DNA of 64,000 nucleotides from an uncultured Collinsella sp. (GTDB lineage: Bacteria > Actinomycetota > Coriobacteriia > Coriobacteriales > Coriobacteriaceae): assembly GCA_958435945.1 (NCBI GenBank), contig CAUBIC010000004.1:54093-118092 (forward strand). The letters are read 5' to 3'. Below the pieces are notes generated by a model. The model did no database searches and was not told where the DNA came from. It saw only the letters and a program-made list of their open reading frames with translations. Both the position numbers and the translations under genes were made by a program. Shown here piece after piece: positions 11,390 to 20,053 of this stretch. Position 1 is the stretch's first letter. Every line of letters begins with the position of its first letter.

Positions 11390-14200
11390 ATGAAAAACCT
11401 CACCAGGTATTTGCAACGAGCGCATCGGGGGGCACAGATGACCCTGTGCTGGGTGGTCGTTGCGGTCACGGCGCTTTGCGGGATGCCGACAGCCGGTTTT
11501 GCCCTTCAGGATGATTCGCGCGACGAGCTCTATGGCGATGTGGTCAACCCGCTCACCATTACGGTCTACGATCGCGACTGCACGTTTGTAGATATCGATG
11601 ACGGCAAGCTCGAGGGCCGTACCTCGATGTACGACAACGTCTCGTTCTACACGGCCGCCGTCAAAAAGGTTCTGCCCAACTGGGCATCGCTAGCCTATAA
11701 CATCCTTGGCTATGGTGGAGGCGACGACTCCGGGGACTTTTTGTACTGGGACCACGCCGGCAAGGGCTTTGAGAAGGACTTCGGTAAGGGTCACTACATC
11801 TATCTGTATGATGCGCTTTCGGGCGGCAACGGTGAACATTCCGACGGCGCCGACAAATCGAAGCAGAGTGGTCTGACATCTGCAAAAAGCCTCAATGCGG
11901 TCTACGAGCGCTTGACCGACGATATCGCCGGCTGTATCGGTCACAAGTTGAAGGGCTCCGATTTCCGTAAAAACGTGCCGCTCGACGGACTGTCGAAAGA
12001 CACGACTGAGCAGGACGTCATCTATGCCACCATTGCGTGCGTGGACAAGCTCGGCGGCACCTATCAGTACGATTTCAATGGCTTTGGCATCGCGTTCTAT
12101 AACTTTAGAGTTCAGCAGCTCAACAGCGTGAACAAGCTTAACTGTGCGCCCGAGGCCGCGCCGGGCTATTCCTTTGTCGATTCTAAGACTGAGCAGGAGC
12201 TCGTTACCTCGGCACTTAACGTCGGCTATGAGGACGCCTCGCAGAGCATCACGCTCGCCCGCGGTACCGAGGAGACGGTCGGCACGAGCACTTCTGAATC
12301 CGCATCGTATTCCAAAGGCGGCTCGTGGGGCGCATCGGTGAGCCTCAAGGAGTCGCTGGGCGTGCCCGCAACAGCGAGCGAGGAGATCGAGACGTCGTTT
12401 TCGGCCGAAACCACGATGTCCCAGTTGTGGGAGGCTAGCAAGACCGAGGAACAGTCGATTACCACAACGGACAACCAGTCTGTCACCGTCAATATGACGA
12501 TCCCGGCGCACACGCAGGTCAATAGCAAGCAAACGAGTTCTACCACGACGCTGTCCGAGGACTATGACCAGCCGGTGGGCGTGACGTTCGACGTGATCGT
12601 CTTTAACATGAACGGCGAGTGCTACGACGATAACGCCGCCGTGCAGGAGTTCCATACCGCCGGTTATGACCAGCGCTCGTTCTACACCACCTTTGGTGAT
12701 CAGTCGTCCGACGCCGTGCAGAACCTATTCCTGCGCTCAATCGCCCATCGTGGCGACGACGGCTACGATACCACCGCCGGAAACGTCACGAGCTGGTCGT
12801 ATCGCACCAACAACCACATGGTGCGCGCCATCGATTGGAATTCGGTCCTGGCCGATCGCGAGGTGCCGTCGCGCAGCGGCGGTGCCCCGCGCACGTGCAA
12901 TGTGCTTAATGACATGGCCGCGACCTATCCCATGTCCATTACGGGTTCCAATCTGTCGTTTGAGTCGGTGACGGTCGATACGCAGTTGGGCACACCGCAG
13001 CCTATTAAGCCCATCTCCAAGATTCTCGTGTCGCTGCAGACCGATAAGACCCGAAGGCTTACGGTTGGAGACGAAGACCCCATCTCTTCCTATCGCGTGC
13101 GTGCAAGGGACGAGGACGATGTTGATTACTACGGCTTTGTGAAGTCGTCGGGCGACTGGCGCGTGGTCGATAAAAAGGGCAAGGAATGCAAGTCCGACGT
13201 AATCGAGATCCAGACCGACCCTGTAACCCACGAGCAAGTCGTGGTGGGTAAAAAGGCCGGCACCGCCTACGTAAAGTACTTTATCCCCGAGGACACCTAT
13301 GTGGACGTGAATGGGCATGTCTCGACCAATGACGAGATCGACGCCGCGGCCTATAAATATAAGGTAAGTGACGTGGCGCCCGAGCCGTTTAACGGCAGCA
13401 TCAAACTCGAGGGCTCGGCACGGACCGTCGTCGGCGTCGAGGAAAATCTCAACGGCATCGAAGGCCTGACGGCTACGGTCTATGACACGACGGGCAAGGA
13501 AGTCGATAGAGTCTGCAGCTGGGAGGCCCAGGAGCTCGAGAGCAAGGGCATTTCGGTCGCGACAGACGGCACGATGACCATCTCGCAACCGGGCACCTTC
13601 CATGTTCGCGCCTTTATTGACGGCGTTTATTCCGATTGGGCCGAAGTTGTCGCCGACCCCGCGCCCGTTGACCCGATGACGACCGTCGTGGAGACACCGG
13701 CGAGCGTTACGGCTGCCGCATCCGCAGGGGATTCTTCGACAACGACGGATAGCACGGCTCCTGCCCAGGGAGAGCAGGCCGCTTCCGATGCGAACGCGGC
13801 CGAGTCTGCTCCGGCGAGCGACGATGCCGCTGCATTGACTGACGACACCGCGCCCGCTGCCGCGAAGGATGCCTCGCCGATTCCTACAGGCCTCGTTACC
13901 GTTTTGACCGATATCTGCCGCTACGGCATCGATCACGGCCTCATCAGCGCATCAAACAAGGAAGAGATGACCAAGCAGGACTTCGACATCTTGGGCATCC
14001 TGTACCTGATGGCGGACAGCCAGGACCTGGTGCCCCAAGACGCCGAAGATGCGATGAGTCAATGGGTCCATGACAACTATAATGACGAAGAGCTTGCCAC
14101 CTGGAAGCAGCATGCGCTTTCGGTGCTGCTCGAATACGGCTATATCGCGCCCGGAACGACCGTGACGACGCCGACGACTGATGCTGCGGACGGCGCATAA
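11390..14200 (+). CDS. Large secreted protein with aerolysin/ETX-like pore-forming segment
   Basis: 936-residue predicted exported protein. Residues 1-38 look like a signal peptide: basic start, hydrophobic CWVVVAVTALCGM, cleavage near GFA-LQDD. Residues 40-255 are an unrecognised domain. Residues about 256-410 are rich in alternating Ser/Thr/Glu strands (GTSTSESASYSKGG, TSFSAETTMSQLW) and contain VNMTIPAHTQV, the pattern of the aerolysin/ETX-MTX2 membrane-insertion domain; a further strand PMSITGSNLSFESVTVD at 514-530 fits the same fold. Two Ig-like bacterial segments follow (about 543-665 and 670-757), then an Ala/Ser/Thr-rich linker (760-828) and a helical end. No LPXTG or membrane anchor is seen, so it is probably released. 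ATG 11390 is chosen because GGGAGGA precedes it. The aerolysin assignment is by eye; target and function are unknown. Confidence 0.6.
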   Translation: MKNLTRYLQRAHRGAQMTLCWVVVAVTALCGMPTAGFALQDDSRDELYGDVVNPLTITVYDRDCTFVDIDDGKLEGRTSMYDNVSFYTAAVKKVLPNWASLAYNILGYGGGDDSGDFLYWDHAGKGFEKDFGKGHYIYLYDALSGGNGEHSDGADKSKQSGLTSAKSLNAVYERLTDDIAGCIGHKLKGSDFRKNVPLDGLSKDTTEQDVIYATIACVDKLGGTYQYDFNGFGIAFYNFRVQQLNSVNKLNCAPEAAPGYSFVDSKTEQELVTSALNVGYEDASQSITLARGTEETVGTSTSESASYSKGGSWGASVSLKESLGVPATASEEIETSFSAETTMSQLWEASKTEEQSITTTDNQSVTVNMTIPAHTQVNSKQTSSTTTLSEDYDQPVGVTFDVIVFNMNGECYDDNAAVQEFHTAGYDQRSFYTTFGDQSSDAVQNLFLRSIAHRGDDGYDTTAGNVTSWSYRTNNHMVRAIDWNSVLADREVPSRSGGAPRTCNVLNDMAATYPMSITGSNLSFESVTVDTQLGTPQPIKPISKILVSLQTDKTRRLTVGDEDPISSYRVRARDEDDVDYYGFVKSSGDWRVVDKKGKECKSDVIEIQTDPVTHEQVVVGKKAGTAYVKYFIPEDTYVDVNGHVSTNDEIDAAAYKYKVSDVAPEPFNGSIKLEGSARTVVGVEENLNGIEGLTATVYDTTGKEVDRVCSWEAQELESKGISVATDGTMTISQPGTFHVRAFIDGVYSDWAEVVADPAPVDPMTTVVETPASVTAAASAGDSSTTTDSTAPAQGEQAASDANAAESAPASDDAAALTDDTAPAAAKDASPIPTGLVTVLTDICRYGIDHGLISASNKEEMTKQDFDILGILYLMADSQDLVPQDAEDAMSQWVHDNYNDEELATWKQHALSVLLEYGYIAPGTTVTTPTTDAADGA

Positions 14201-14251
14201 GTGCAGAAAGAGTGCGTGTTTTTGTCTTTTTGCGCACGGGCAAAATAGTTC

Positions 14252-14279
14252 TTGCAGCCAAGGTCGTGGCGTGTATACT
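14252..14279 (+). promoter_or_regulatory. Candidate promoter of rplS
   Basis: TTGCAG (14252-14257) and TATACT (14274-14279) are 16 bases apart, about 70 bases before the rplS start. A GTGCCG/CGGCAC hairpin (14301-14306 with 14319-14324) lies in the resulting leader and could be an autoregulatory site; no ligand is evident. Confidence 0.55.
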
Positions 14280-14348
14280 CGAATACGTTTGTTCAACTAC
14301 GTGCCGGCCAAGGTGGTACGGCACCTCTAGAAGAGTAAGGAATTGCAC

Positions 14349-14690
14349 ATGGATTACATCCGCGCAATCGAGCGTCAGCAGATCCGCGAGGACATCCCGC
14401 AGGTCCGCGTCGCCGACAACGTCAAGGTTCACTACCGCATTAAGGAAGGCGACCGCGAGCGCATCCAGGTTTTCCAGGGTGACGTCATCCGCATGGCCGG
14501 CGCCGGTGCCCGTGAGACCTTCACCGTCCGCAAGATTTCCTTCGGTGTCGGTGTTGAGCGTACCTTCCCGCTTCACAGCCCCAAGATCGCCAAGCTCGAG
14601 GTCGTCCGTCATGGTCGCGTCCGTCGCGCCAAGCTGTACTACCTCCGCGACAAGGTGGGCAAGGCTGCTCGCATCCCCGAGAAGCGCTAA
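14349..14690 (+). CDS. rplS: 50S ribosomal protein bL19
   Basis: 113-residue large-subunit protein at the 30S-50S interface. The conserved blocks GDRERIQVFQGDVIRM, FTVRKISFGVGVERTFPLHSP and RRAKLYYLRD are diagnostic. ATG at 14349 is preferred to a TTG two codons upstream because TAAGGAA is then spaced correctly. It has its own promoter and ends at a strong terminator, so it is probably monocistronic here rather than joined to trmD as in many bacteria. Confidence 0.96.
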   Translation: MDYIRAIERQQIREDIPQVRVADNVKVHYRIKEGDRERIQVFQGDVIRMAGAGARETFTVRKISFGVGVERTFPLHSPKIAKLEVVRHGRVRRAKLYYLRDKVGKAARIPEKR

Positions 14691-14724
14691 GAAGATCGCA
14701 GCGTCTGTCCACTCGTTTGGACAA

Positions 14725-14756
14725 AAGGGTCACCTTCGGGTGGCCCTTCTTTTTAT
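14725..14756 (+). terminator. Intrinsic terminator of rplS
   Basis: AAGGGTCACC (14725-14734) and GGTGGCCCTT (14739-14748) form a 10-bp stem with a UUCG tetraloop, followed by CTTTTTATTT. Confidence 0.9.
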
Positions 14757-14783
14757 TTGATTTGCATACAAGGAGGCCCCGAT

Positions 14784-15572
14784 ATGGCCAACATGACGAG
14801 CTCGGTTTCGGCATCGCAGGTTGCCGGCGAGCTGGCGAGCGCCACGTTCGAGGAGATTCCCACCCTCGTGGAGCATTATCGCGAGGATCCGCGCCAGCAG
14901 GTGATCAAGGCTTGCGAACGTGCCCTTAAGCGCCATGCCAAGGAACTTTCCGAACGCGAGCGCGTCAACGGCATGTACGAGCTTATGCATGAGCTCGGCG
15001 GTGATGGCGTGGTCGTGGGCGTCGACGAGGTGGGCCGTGGCTCGGTAGCGGGTCCCTTGACCGTGTGTGCCGTGTGTCTTCCGATGGAGCCGCGCATCTG
15101 GGGCATCAATGATTCCAAAAAGCTCACGCCGGCGCGCCGCGAGCTGCTCTCGGTGAAGATTGCCGAGGTGGCGACTGCTATCGGCTTTTGCCATATCGCT
15201 CCTGCGGATATCGATGAGATGGGCATGGCCCGCGCCATTCGAGCCGCTGTCGCGGGTGCGGTGTCCGATACGGGGCTTGAGCCCGATTGCGTGCTTATGG
15301 ACGGTAACCCCCTGGGCGCCGTGCCCCATGAGCGCGACGTGGTCAAGGGCGATGCCAAGATCGCCTGTATCGCCGCGGCATCCATCATGGCAAAGGTCAC
15401 GCGTGACGAGATGATGGTCGAGTACGATGCCGAGTATCCCGAGTACCATTTGGCCGAATCGAAAGGCTATGCGAGCCCCGAACACATTGAGGCCATTCGC
15501 AAACATGGTCTTTCTCCGCTGCACCGTGTGAGCTTTTGCGGAAACTTTCTGCAGACTGAGCGCCTTTTTTAG
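14784..15572 (+). CDS. rnhB: Ribonuclease HII
   Basis: 262-residue endonuclease that cuts the RNA strand of RNA-DNA hybrids and single ribonucleotides in DNA. The active-site strand VVGVDEVGRGSVAGPL carries the Asp-Glu pair at about residues 80-82; NDSKKLTPARREL and the later MDGNPLG and KGDAKIACIAAASIMAKVTRD complete the site. About 75 residues precede the catalytic core, longer than minimal RnhB but common in Gram-positives. The start is ATG 14784 with AAGGAGG. A GC-rich hairpin follows before yraN. Confidence 0.95.
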   Translation: MANMTSSVSASQVAGELASATFEEIPTLVEHYREDPRQQVIKACERALKRHAKELSERERVNGMYELMHELGGDGVVVGVDEVGRGSVAGPLTVCAVCLPMEPRIWGINDSKKLTPARRELLSVKIAEVATAIGFCHIAPADIDEMGMARAIRAAVAGAVSDTGLEPDCVLMDGNPLGAVPHERDVVKGDAKIACIAAASIMAKVTRDEMMVEYDAEYPEYHLAESKGYASPEHIEAIRKHGLSPLHRVSFCGNFLQTERLF

Positions 15573-15620
15573 GCCAATTGTGGAGACTGGGACCTTAAGG
15601 GTTCTATAAACCTGCTGGTA

Positions 15621-15656
15621 GGGGCCGTGTGCAACGCTATTGTTGCGCGCGGCCCC
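15621..15656 (+). terminator. Terminator-like hairpin after rnhB
   Basis: A 15-bp stem with two G-U pairs (15621-15635 with 15642-15656) closes a GCTATT loop. Only a weak T-rich stretch (TCATTTGT) follows, so termination efficiency is uncertain. Confidence 0.5.
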
Positions 15657-15760
15657 TCATTTGTCGGCATTTGGTTGGTTTTCGGTTTGCTTCCGGTACT
15701 TACCCGCATGAAACATGCCCTCATTATCGAGGCAATGCAGGGAGTGGGAAAGGAGACCCC

Positions 15761-16246
15761 ATGTGTGCCGCAGCCAAAATGAGCAAGACACAGCAGCTCA
15801 AGGAACGTTGGGAAGAGGGGGAGCTCGATTGCGGGTCGATCACCCCTGAGTTTATCAAGGGGCTCAGTCCTCGCGAGCTCGGTATGCTGGGCGAGCTTAT
15901 CGCAATCGATTACTTTAACGAGCGCGGCTATGCATTGCTGGAACAAGGCTATCGATGCTCGGAGGGCGAGGCCGACCTGGTGCTGCTCGACGAGCTCGAC
16001 GATGTGGTGGTGATGGCCGAGGTCAAGACCAGGCGTGTTGCGCTGGATTGTGATACGCGGGTGTTTCCCGAAGAAGCGGTGAACGCCCAAAAGCAGCGGC
16101 GCTATCGTCGCATCGCGAGTTGTTATCTCATGGAGCATTATCCGCTCAAGGCGATCCGCTTCGATGCCGTGGGCGTCACCATTCGCGGCGGGCATATCGC
16201 CGAGATCGAGCACCAGTACAATGCGTTCGATTGGCAGGTGTCGTGA
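15761..16246 (+). CDS. yraN: UPF0102 / YraN-family nuclease-fold protein
   Basis: 161-residue protein with the YraN core: LGMLGELIAIDYFNERGYALLEQGYR, then EADLVLLDELDDVVVMAEVKTR, the EhDhExK-type arrangement of the PD-(D/E)XK nuclease fold, and QKQRRYRRIASCYL. The biochemical role of the family is not settled. About 45 residues precede the core, longer than the usual short N-terminus. It sits before comM and dprA, the order seen in many bacteria, and its stop overlaps the comM start by one base. RBS AAAGGAGA. Confidence 0.88.
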   Translation: MCAAAKMSKTQQLKERWEEGELDCGSITPEFIKGLSPRELGMLGELIAIDYFNERGYALLEQGYRCSEGEADLVLLDELDDVVVMAEVKTRRVALDCDTRVFPEEAVNAQKQRRYRRIASCYLMEHYPLKAIRFDAVGVTIRGGHIAEIEHQYNAFDWQVS

Positions 16247-17769
16247 TGGCGTTCGAAACTTTTGCCGTTCACGCAGCCTGTATCCGCGGCGTCGAGGCGA
16301 TTCCCGTCACGGTCGAGGTTTCGCTTGCGGGCGGCATCCCGGGCATCCAGATGCTCGGCATCCCGAGTATGGAGGTCATGGAGTCGCGCGGGCGCATTCG
16401 CTGTGCGATGCGCTCTGCCGGATTCGAGATCCCGCGCTCGGGCATTACGGTCAATCTGGCACCGGGCGATATCCGAAAGACCGGTAGCGGCTTTGACCTG
16501 CCGATAGCCATTGCGGTGCTTGCGGCCGATGGGCAGATTCCCCGCGACAATCTCGACCGCTGCCTCATTGCCGGCGAGCTCGGCTTGGATGGCACGGTGC
16601 TTCCCGTCAAGGGCGAGGTGGCGTTCCAGCTGCTGGCTCGCGACATGGGGCTTTCTTTTATCGCCGGCAGGTCCGACCAGCATGTTCCGCTTGCGGGGGT
16701 CGATTGCGGTTTTATCGATCATCTGTCGCAGCTTGCCCACGGTATGGGCGAGGCAGCTCGGCACTATCTGGATTCTGAAGTGCTCGAGGCCACCTTTGAG
16801 CCCGAGCTCGATTATGCCGACGTGTTGGGGCAGGAGGTCGCCAAGCGCGGCATAGCGCTTGCCGCGGCAGGGGAGCTGGGCTTGCTTATGATCGGGTCTC
16901 CGGGATCGGGCAAGACCATGCTTGCGCGCCGCATGACGGGTATCTTGCCCGAGCTTTCCGTCGAGGATCAGCAGGAGGCGCTGTGTATCCATTCGGTCTT
17001 GGGTGAGAACATCGATGGCCTGCTTGCGGGGCATCGGCCGTTTCGAAGCCCTCATCACAGCATTTCGACAGCGGGCCTTATTGGCGGAGGGCGCCCGGTG
17101 CATCCGGGCGAGATCAGCCTTGCCCATGGCGGCGTGCTCTTTTTGGACGAGCTTGCCGAGTTTCCCACCGGTGTGTTGCAGACGCTTCGTCAGCCTATCG
17201 AGCGCGGCTATGTCAGGATCGTACGCGTCGACGGTGCCTTCACGTTTCCCTCGCGCTTTCAGCTGCTTGCGGCGAGCAATCCCTGTCCCTGCGGCTTTTT
17301 GGGCGATCGAGAGGTTCCGTGTCGCTGCTCAGCATCGATGGTCGAGCGCTACCGGTCCAAGCTGCGCGGTCCCTTGGCCGACCGTATCGACCTGATGCTC
17401 GATGTGACCCGCCCCGATCCGCAGGTGATTATCGAGGGCGCCGAGGGCATGTCGTCGGCCGAGCTGCGCGACTACGTTGTCCGCGGTCGGGCTTTTCGTG
17501 CCTGGCGCGAGTCCCGTATGGATGATGCGGACGCCGAGGCCGAGGCTGCCGAGCCCCGCTCTATCGATGGTGTTGTATCGACCTTCGCGCTTGATCAGGC
17601 GGCGGAAACGTGCGTACTTGGCCTGTCGAAGCGCACACATCTCACGGGGCGCGGCATCGTGCGTCTGGTGCGCATCGCGCGCACGATTGCCGATGTCGCT
17701 GAAAGTGAGCGGGTGACGCAAGACCACGTGCTCGAGGCGGCGATGTACCAGGGAAGGAGGGATCAGTGA
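16246..17769 (+). CDS. comM: ComM / YifB-family magnesium-chelatase-like AAA+ ATPase
   Basis: 507-residue AAA+ protein. An N-terminal Lon-like domain (PVTVEVSLAGGIPGIQMLGIP) precedes the Walker A motif IGSPGSGKTMLARR and Walker B VLFLDELAEF. The sequence FRSPHHSISTAGLIGGG and the cysteine-rich ASNPCPCGFLGDREVPCRC are family hallmarks. In Vibrio cholerae ComM promotes branch migration during natural transformation. The ATG overlaps the yraN TGA, and dprA overlaps its end, indicating coupled translation of a DNA-processing cassette. Confidence 0.92.
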   Translation: MAFETFAVHAACIRGVEAIPVTVEVSLAGGIPGIQMLGIPSMEVMESRGRIRCAMRSAGFEIPRSGITVNLAPGDIRKTGSGFDLPIAIAVLAADGQIPRDNLDRCLIAGELGLDGTVLPVKGEVAFQLLARDMGLSFIAGRSDQHVPLAGVDCGFIDHLSQLAHGMGEAARHYLDSEVLEATFEPELDYADVLGQEVAKRGIALAAAGELGLLMIGSPGSGKTMLARRMTGILPELSVEDQQEALCIHSVLGENIDGLLAGHRPFRSPHHSISTAGLIGGGRPVHPGEISLAHGGVLFLDELAEFPTGVLQTLRQPIERGYVRIVRVDGAFTFPSRFQLLAASNPCPCGFLGDREVPCRCSASMVERYRSKLRGPLADRIDLMLDVTRPDPQVIIEGAEGMSSAELRDYVVRGRAFRAWRESRMDDADAEAEAAEPRSIDGVVSTFALDQAAETCVLGLSKRTHLTGRGIVRLVRIARTIADVAESERVTQDHVLEAAMYQGRRDQ

Positions 17770-18701
17770 TGGGTGAGGTCCGCTACGAACTGCATCCCGG
17801 TGATGGGCTGTTTCCCGCTACTGTTCTGGAACTTTCCGATGTGCCGCAGACGTTGTTCGTCCGTGGCGACCCGGAGGTGCTCTCGACGCCGGCGCTCTCG
17901 ATTATCGGTGCGCGCAAGGCCTCGCCGTACGGTCTTGCCGTAGCTGAGCTTGCGGCCAAGGTTGCCGTGGAAGCGGGGGTGACGGTGGTCTCGGGCGGTG
18001 CGGTCGGCTGCGACCAGGCCTCGGGTTGGGCCGCGGTCAACGCCGGGGGCAGGCACGTCGTGGTACTGGGGACCGGCGCCGATGTGGTCTATCCGCGCTC
18101 GAGTGCGGGGCTCATCGCGCGCACGATCGATACGGGCGGCGCGGTCGTGTCCATCTCGCCTTGGGGTATGGGGCCGCGTAAGTTCGCCTTTCCGCGGCGC
18201 AATCGCGTAATCGCCGCCCTTTCGCAGGCGCTCTTCGTGTCGGAGGCTGGCATGCCCTCGGGCACGTTCTCGACGGCGGAGGCCGCCATGGACCTGGGGC
18301 GCGAACTGCTTGCGGTACCGGGCTCCATTTTGTCACCCGAGTCGCGCGGAACCAACTACCTCATTGCCAACGGCGCCTGCTGCATTATCGACGAGGAGTC
18401 CATCGAGATGGCTATCTCTCGCATATACGGCACCCTGCGCTATTCGCGTCCCGATGCGCCCGGCATCGCCGACCTGGACCCCACGCAGCAGACCGTGATG
18501 CATGCGCTCATCGCCTCGCCGCTCAAGGTCGAAGACATCGCCACACTCGTCTCCCTCGATGCCGTCGGTGTGCTCAAGCTCCTGGGCTCGCTCGAACTCG
18601 AGGGCCTCATCGAGCGCATGATGGATGGAAGGTATGCGCCCTCAAAGTTTGCGCTTCACGCCCAGACGCCCTTCGGTCACAATGGGAGGCGTGTCAATTA
18701 G
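17769..18701 (+). CDS. dprA: DNA-processing protein DprA
   Basis: 310-residue Rossmann-like DprA/Smf protein that binds incoming single-stranded DNA and loads RecA. Core motifs: LSIIGARKASPYGLAVAELAAK, VVSGGAVGCDQASGWAAVNAGG, PRRNRVIAALSQALFVSEAG and LAVPGSILSPESRGTNYLIANGA. A C-terminal winged-helix segment (about 240-295) follows, as in many DprA. ATG overlaps the comM stop (TGATG) with GGAAGGAGG upstream. With comM, comEA and comEC in this window it suggests DNA uptake capacity. Confidence 0.94.
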   Translation: MGEVRYELHPGDGLFPATVLELSDVPQTLFVRGDPEVLSTPALSIIGARKASPYGLAVAELAAKVAVEAGVTVVSGGAVGCDQASGWAAVNAGGRHVVVLGTGADVVYPRSSAGLIARTIDTGGAVVSISPWGMGPRKFAFPRRNRVIAALSQALFVSEAGMPSGTFSTAEAAMDLGRELLAVPGSILSPESRGTNYLIANGACCIIDEESIEMAISRIYGTLRYSRPDAPGIADLDPTQQTVMHALIASPLKVEDIATLVSLDAVGVLKLLGSLELEGLIERMMDGRYAPSKFALHAQTPFGHNGRRVN

Positions 18702-18715
18702 AAAGGTGTTTGCAG

Positions 18716-20053
18716 ATGCTGTTTGATCAGGTGACGGTTATCGGTGGCGGCCTGGCGGGATCGGAATGTGCGATTCAGCTGGCAGATCGCGGGTTTGCCG
18801 TAAAGCTGTGCGAGATGCGCCCGCAGGTGAGCTCTCCTGCCCACCATACCGATCACTTGGCGGAGCTCGTCTGCTCCAATTCGTTTAAGTCGACCCGTCC
18901 CGATTCCGCCGCCGGCCTGCTGAAGGCCGAGCTCGAGCGCATGGGCTCGGTGCTGCTCGACTGCGCTCATCGCGCGGCCGTTCCCGCTGGCGGCGCCCTG
19001 GCGGTCGACCGCGTCAAGTTTTCCGAGCTCGTCGAGGCCGAGGTTGCCGCCCGCCCCAATATCGAGGTCGTCCACGGTGAGGTCACCCAGATCCCCGAGG
19101 GTCATGTGGTTATCGCTGCGGGCCCCTTGTGCTCGCCGGCATTGAGCGAGGAGGTCATGAAGCTCGTCGGTGGTGACGCCCTGGCGTTCTTTGACGCGGC
19201 CGCCCCGATTGTCGATGCCTCGACGCTCGATATGGGCGTGCTGTTCTCGCAGTCGCGCTACGAGGAGCAGGGGAGTGGCGACTATCTCAATGCCCCGCTC
19301 AACAAAGAAGAGTACGAGGCCTTTATCGAGGCGCTCACCACGGCCGATCGCGTGGTGCTCAAGGATTTTGAGGGCGGGGACCTGTTCCAAGCCTGCCAGC
19401 CTGCCGAGGAGGTTGCGCGCACGGGCAAGGATGCCATCCGCTTTGGTGCCATGAAGCCCGTCGGGCTCACCGACCCGCGCACTGGTCGCCGTCCCTGGGC
19501 GGCAATTCAGCTGCGCGCCGAGAACAAGGAGAAGACCGCCTATAACTTGGTTGGCTTCCAGACCAACCTGACCTTCGGCGAACAGAAGCGCGTCTTCCAT
19601 ATGGTTCCCGGCCTGGAGAACGCCGAGTTCTTCCGCTACGGCGTCATGCACCGCAACACCTTTGTCGATGCTCCGCACGTGCTCGACGGCACCTTTGCCG
19701 TTCCCGGCACGAGCGTGCGTCTTGCCGGCCAGATTACCGGTACCGAGGGGTACATGGAGGCCGTGGCGACGGGTCTGCTCGCCGCGCTCAACACCTATGC
19801 CGAGGCCGCCGAGGCCGCTCCCGTCGAGCTGCCGCGCGTGGGCGCCCTGGGCGCGCTCGTGGGGTATGCGACAGATCCGGCTACGGTGGGTTACCAGCCC
19901 ATGCACGTCAACTTTGGCCTCGTTCCGCCGCTCGAGGACGGTAAGCGTCGCAGCAAGCGCGATCGTTACCAGGCCTACGCGGATCGCGCCCTTAAGGCCC
20001 TGGATGCTTATCTGGAATCGCGCTCCGATCTGTTTGGAGGCGAGAGGTCATAG
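18716..20053 (+). CDS. trmFO: Methylenetetrahydrofolate-tRNA-(uracil-5)-methyltransferase TrmFO
   Basis: 445-residue FAD-dependent enzyme that makes m5U54 in the tRNA T-loop with methylene-THF as carbon donor. The FAD site VTVIGGGLAGSECAIQLADRG is at the N-terminus; family blocks include LAELVCSNSFKSTRPDSAAGLLKAEL and AGQITGTEGYMEAVATGLLAALN. ATG 18716 gives correct spacing to GAAAGG; a TTG two codons earlier is too close. The stop overlaps the proposed start of the Xer recombinase gene. Confidence 0.95.
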   Translation: MLFDQVTVIGGGLAGSECAIQLADRGFAVKLCEMRPQVSSPAHHTDHLAELVCSNSFKSTRPDSAAGLLKAELERMGSVLLDCAHRAAVPAGGALAVDRVKFSELVEAEVAARPNIEVVHGEVTQIPEGHVVIAAGPLCSPALSEEVMKLVGGDALAFFDAAAPIVDASTLDMGVLFSQSRYEEQGSGDYLNAPLNKEEYEAFIEALTTADRVVLKDFEGGDLFQACQPAEEVARTGKDAIRFGAMKPVGLTDPRTGRRPWAAIQLRAENKEKTAYNLVGFQTNLTFGEQKRVFHMVPGLENAEFFRYGVMHRNTFVDAPHVLDGTFAVPGTSVRLAGQITGTEGYMEAVATGLLAALNTYAEAAEAAPVELPRVGALGALVGYATDPATVGYQPMHVNFGLVPPLEDGKRRSKRDRYQAYADRALKALDAYLESRSDLFGGERS

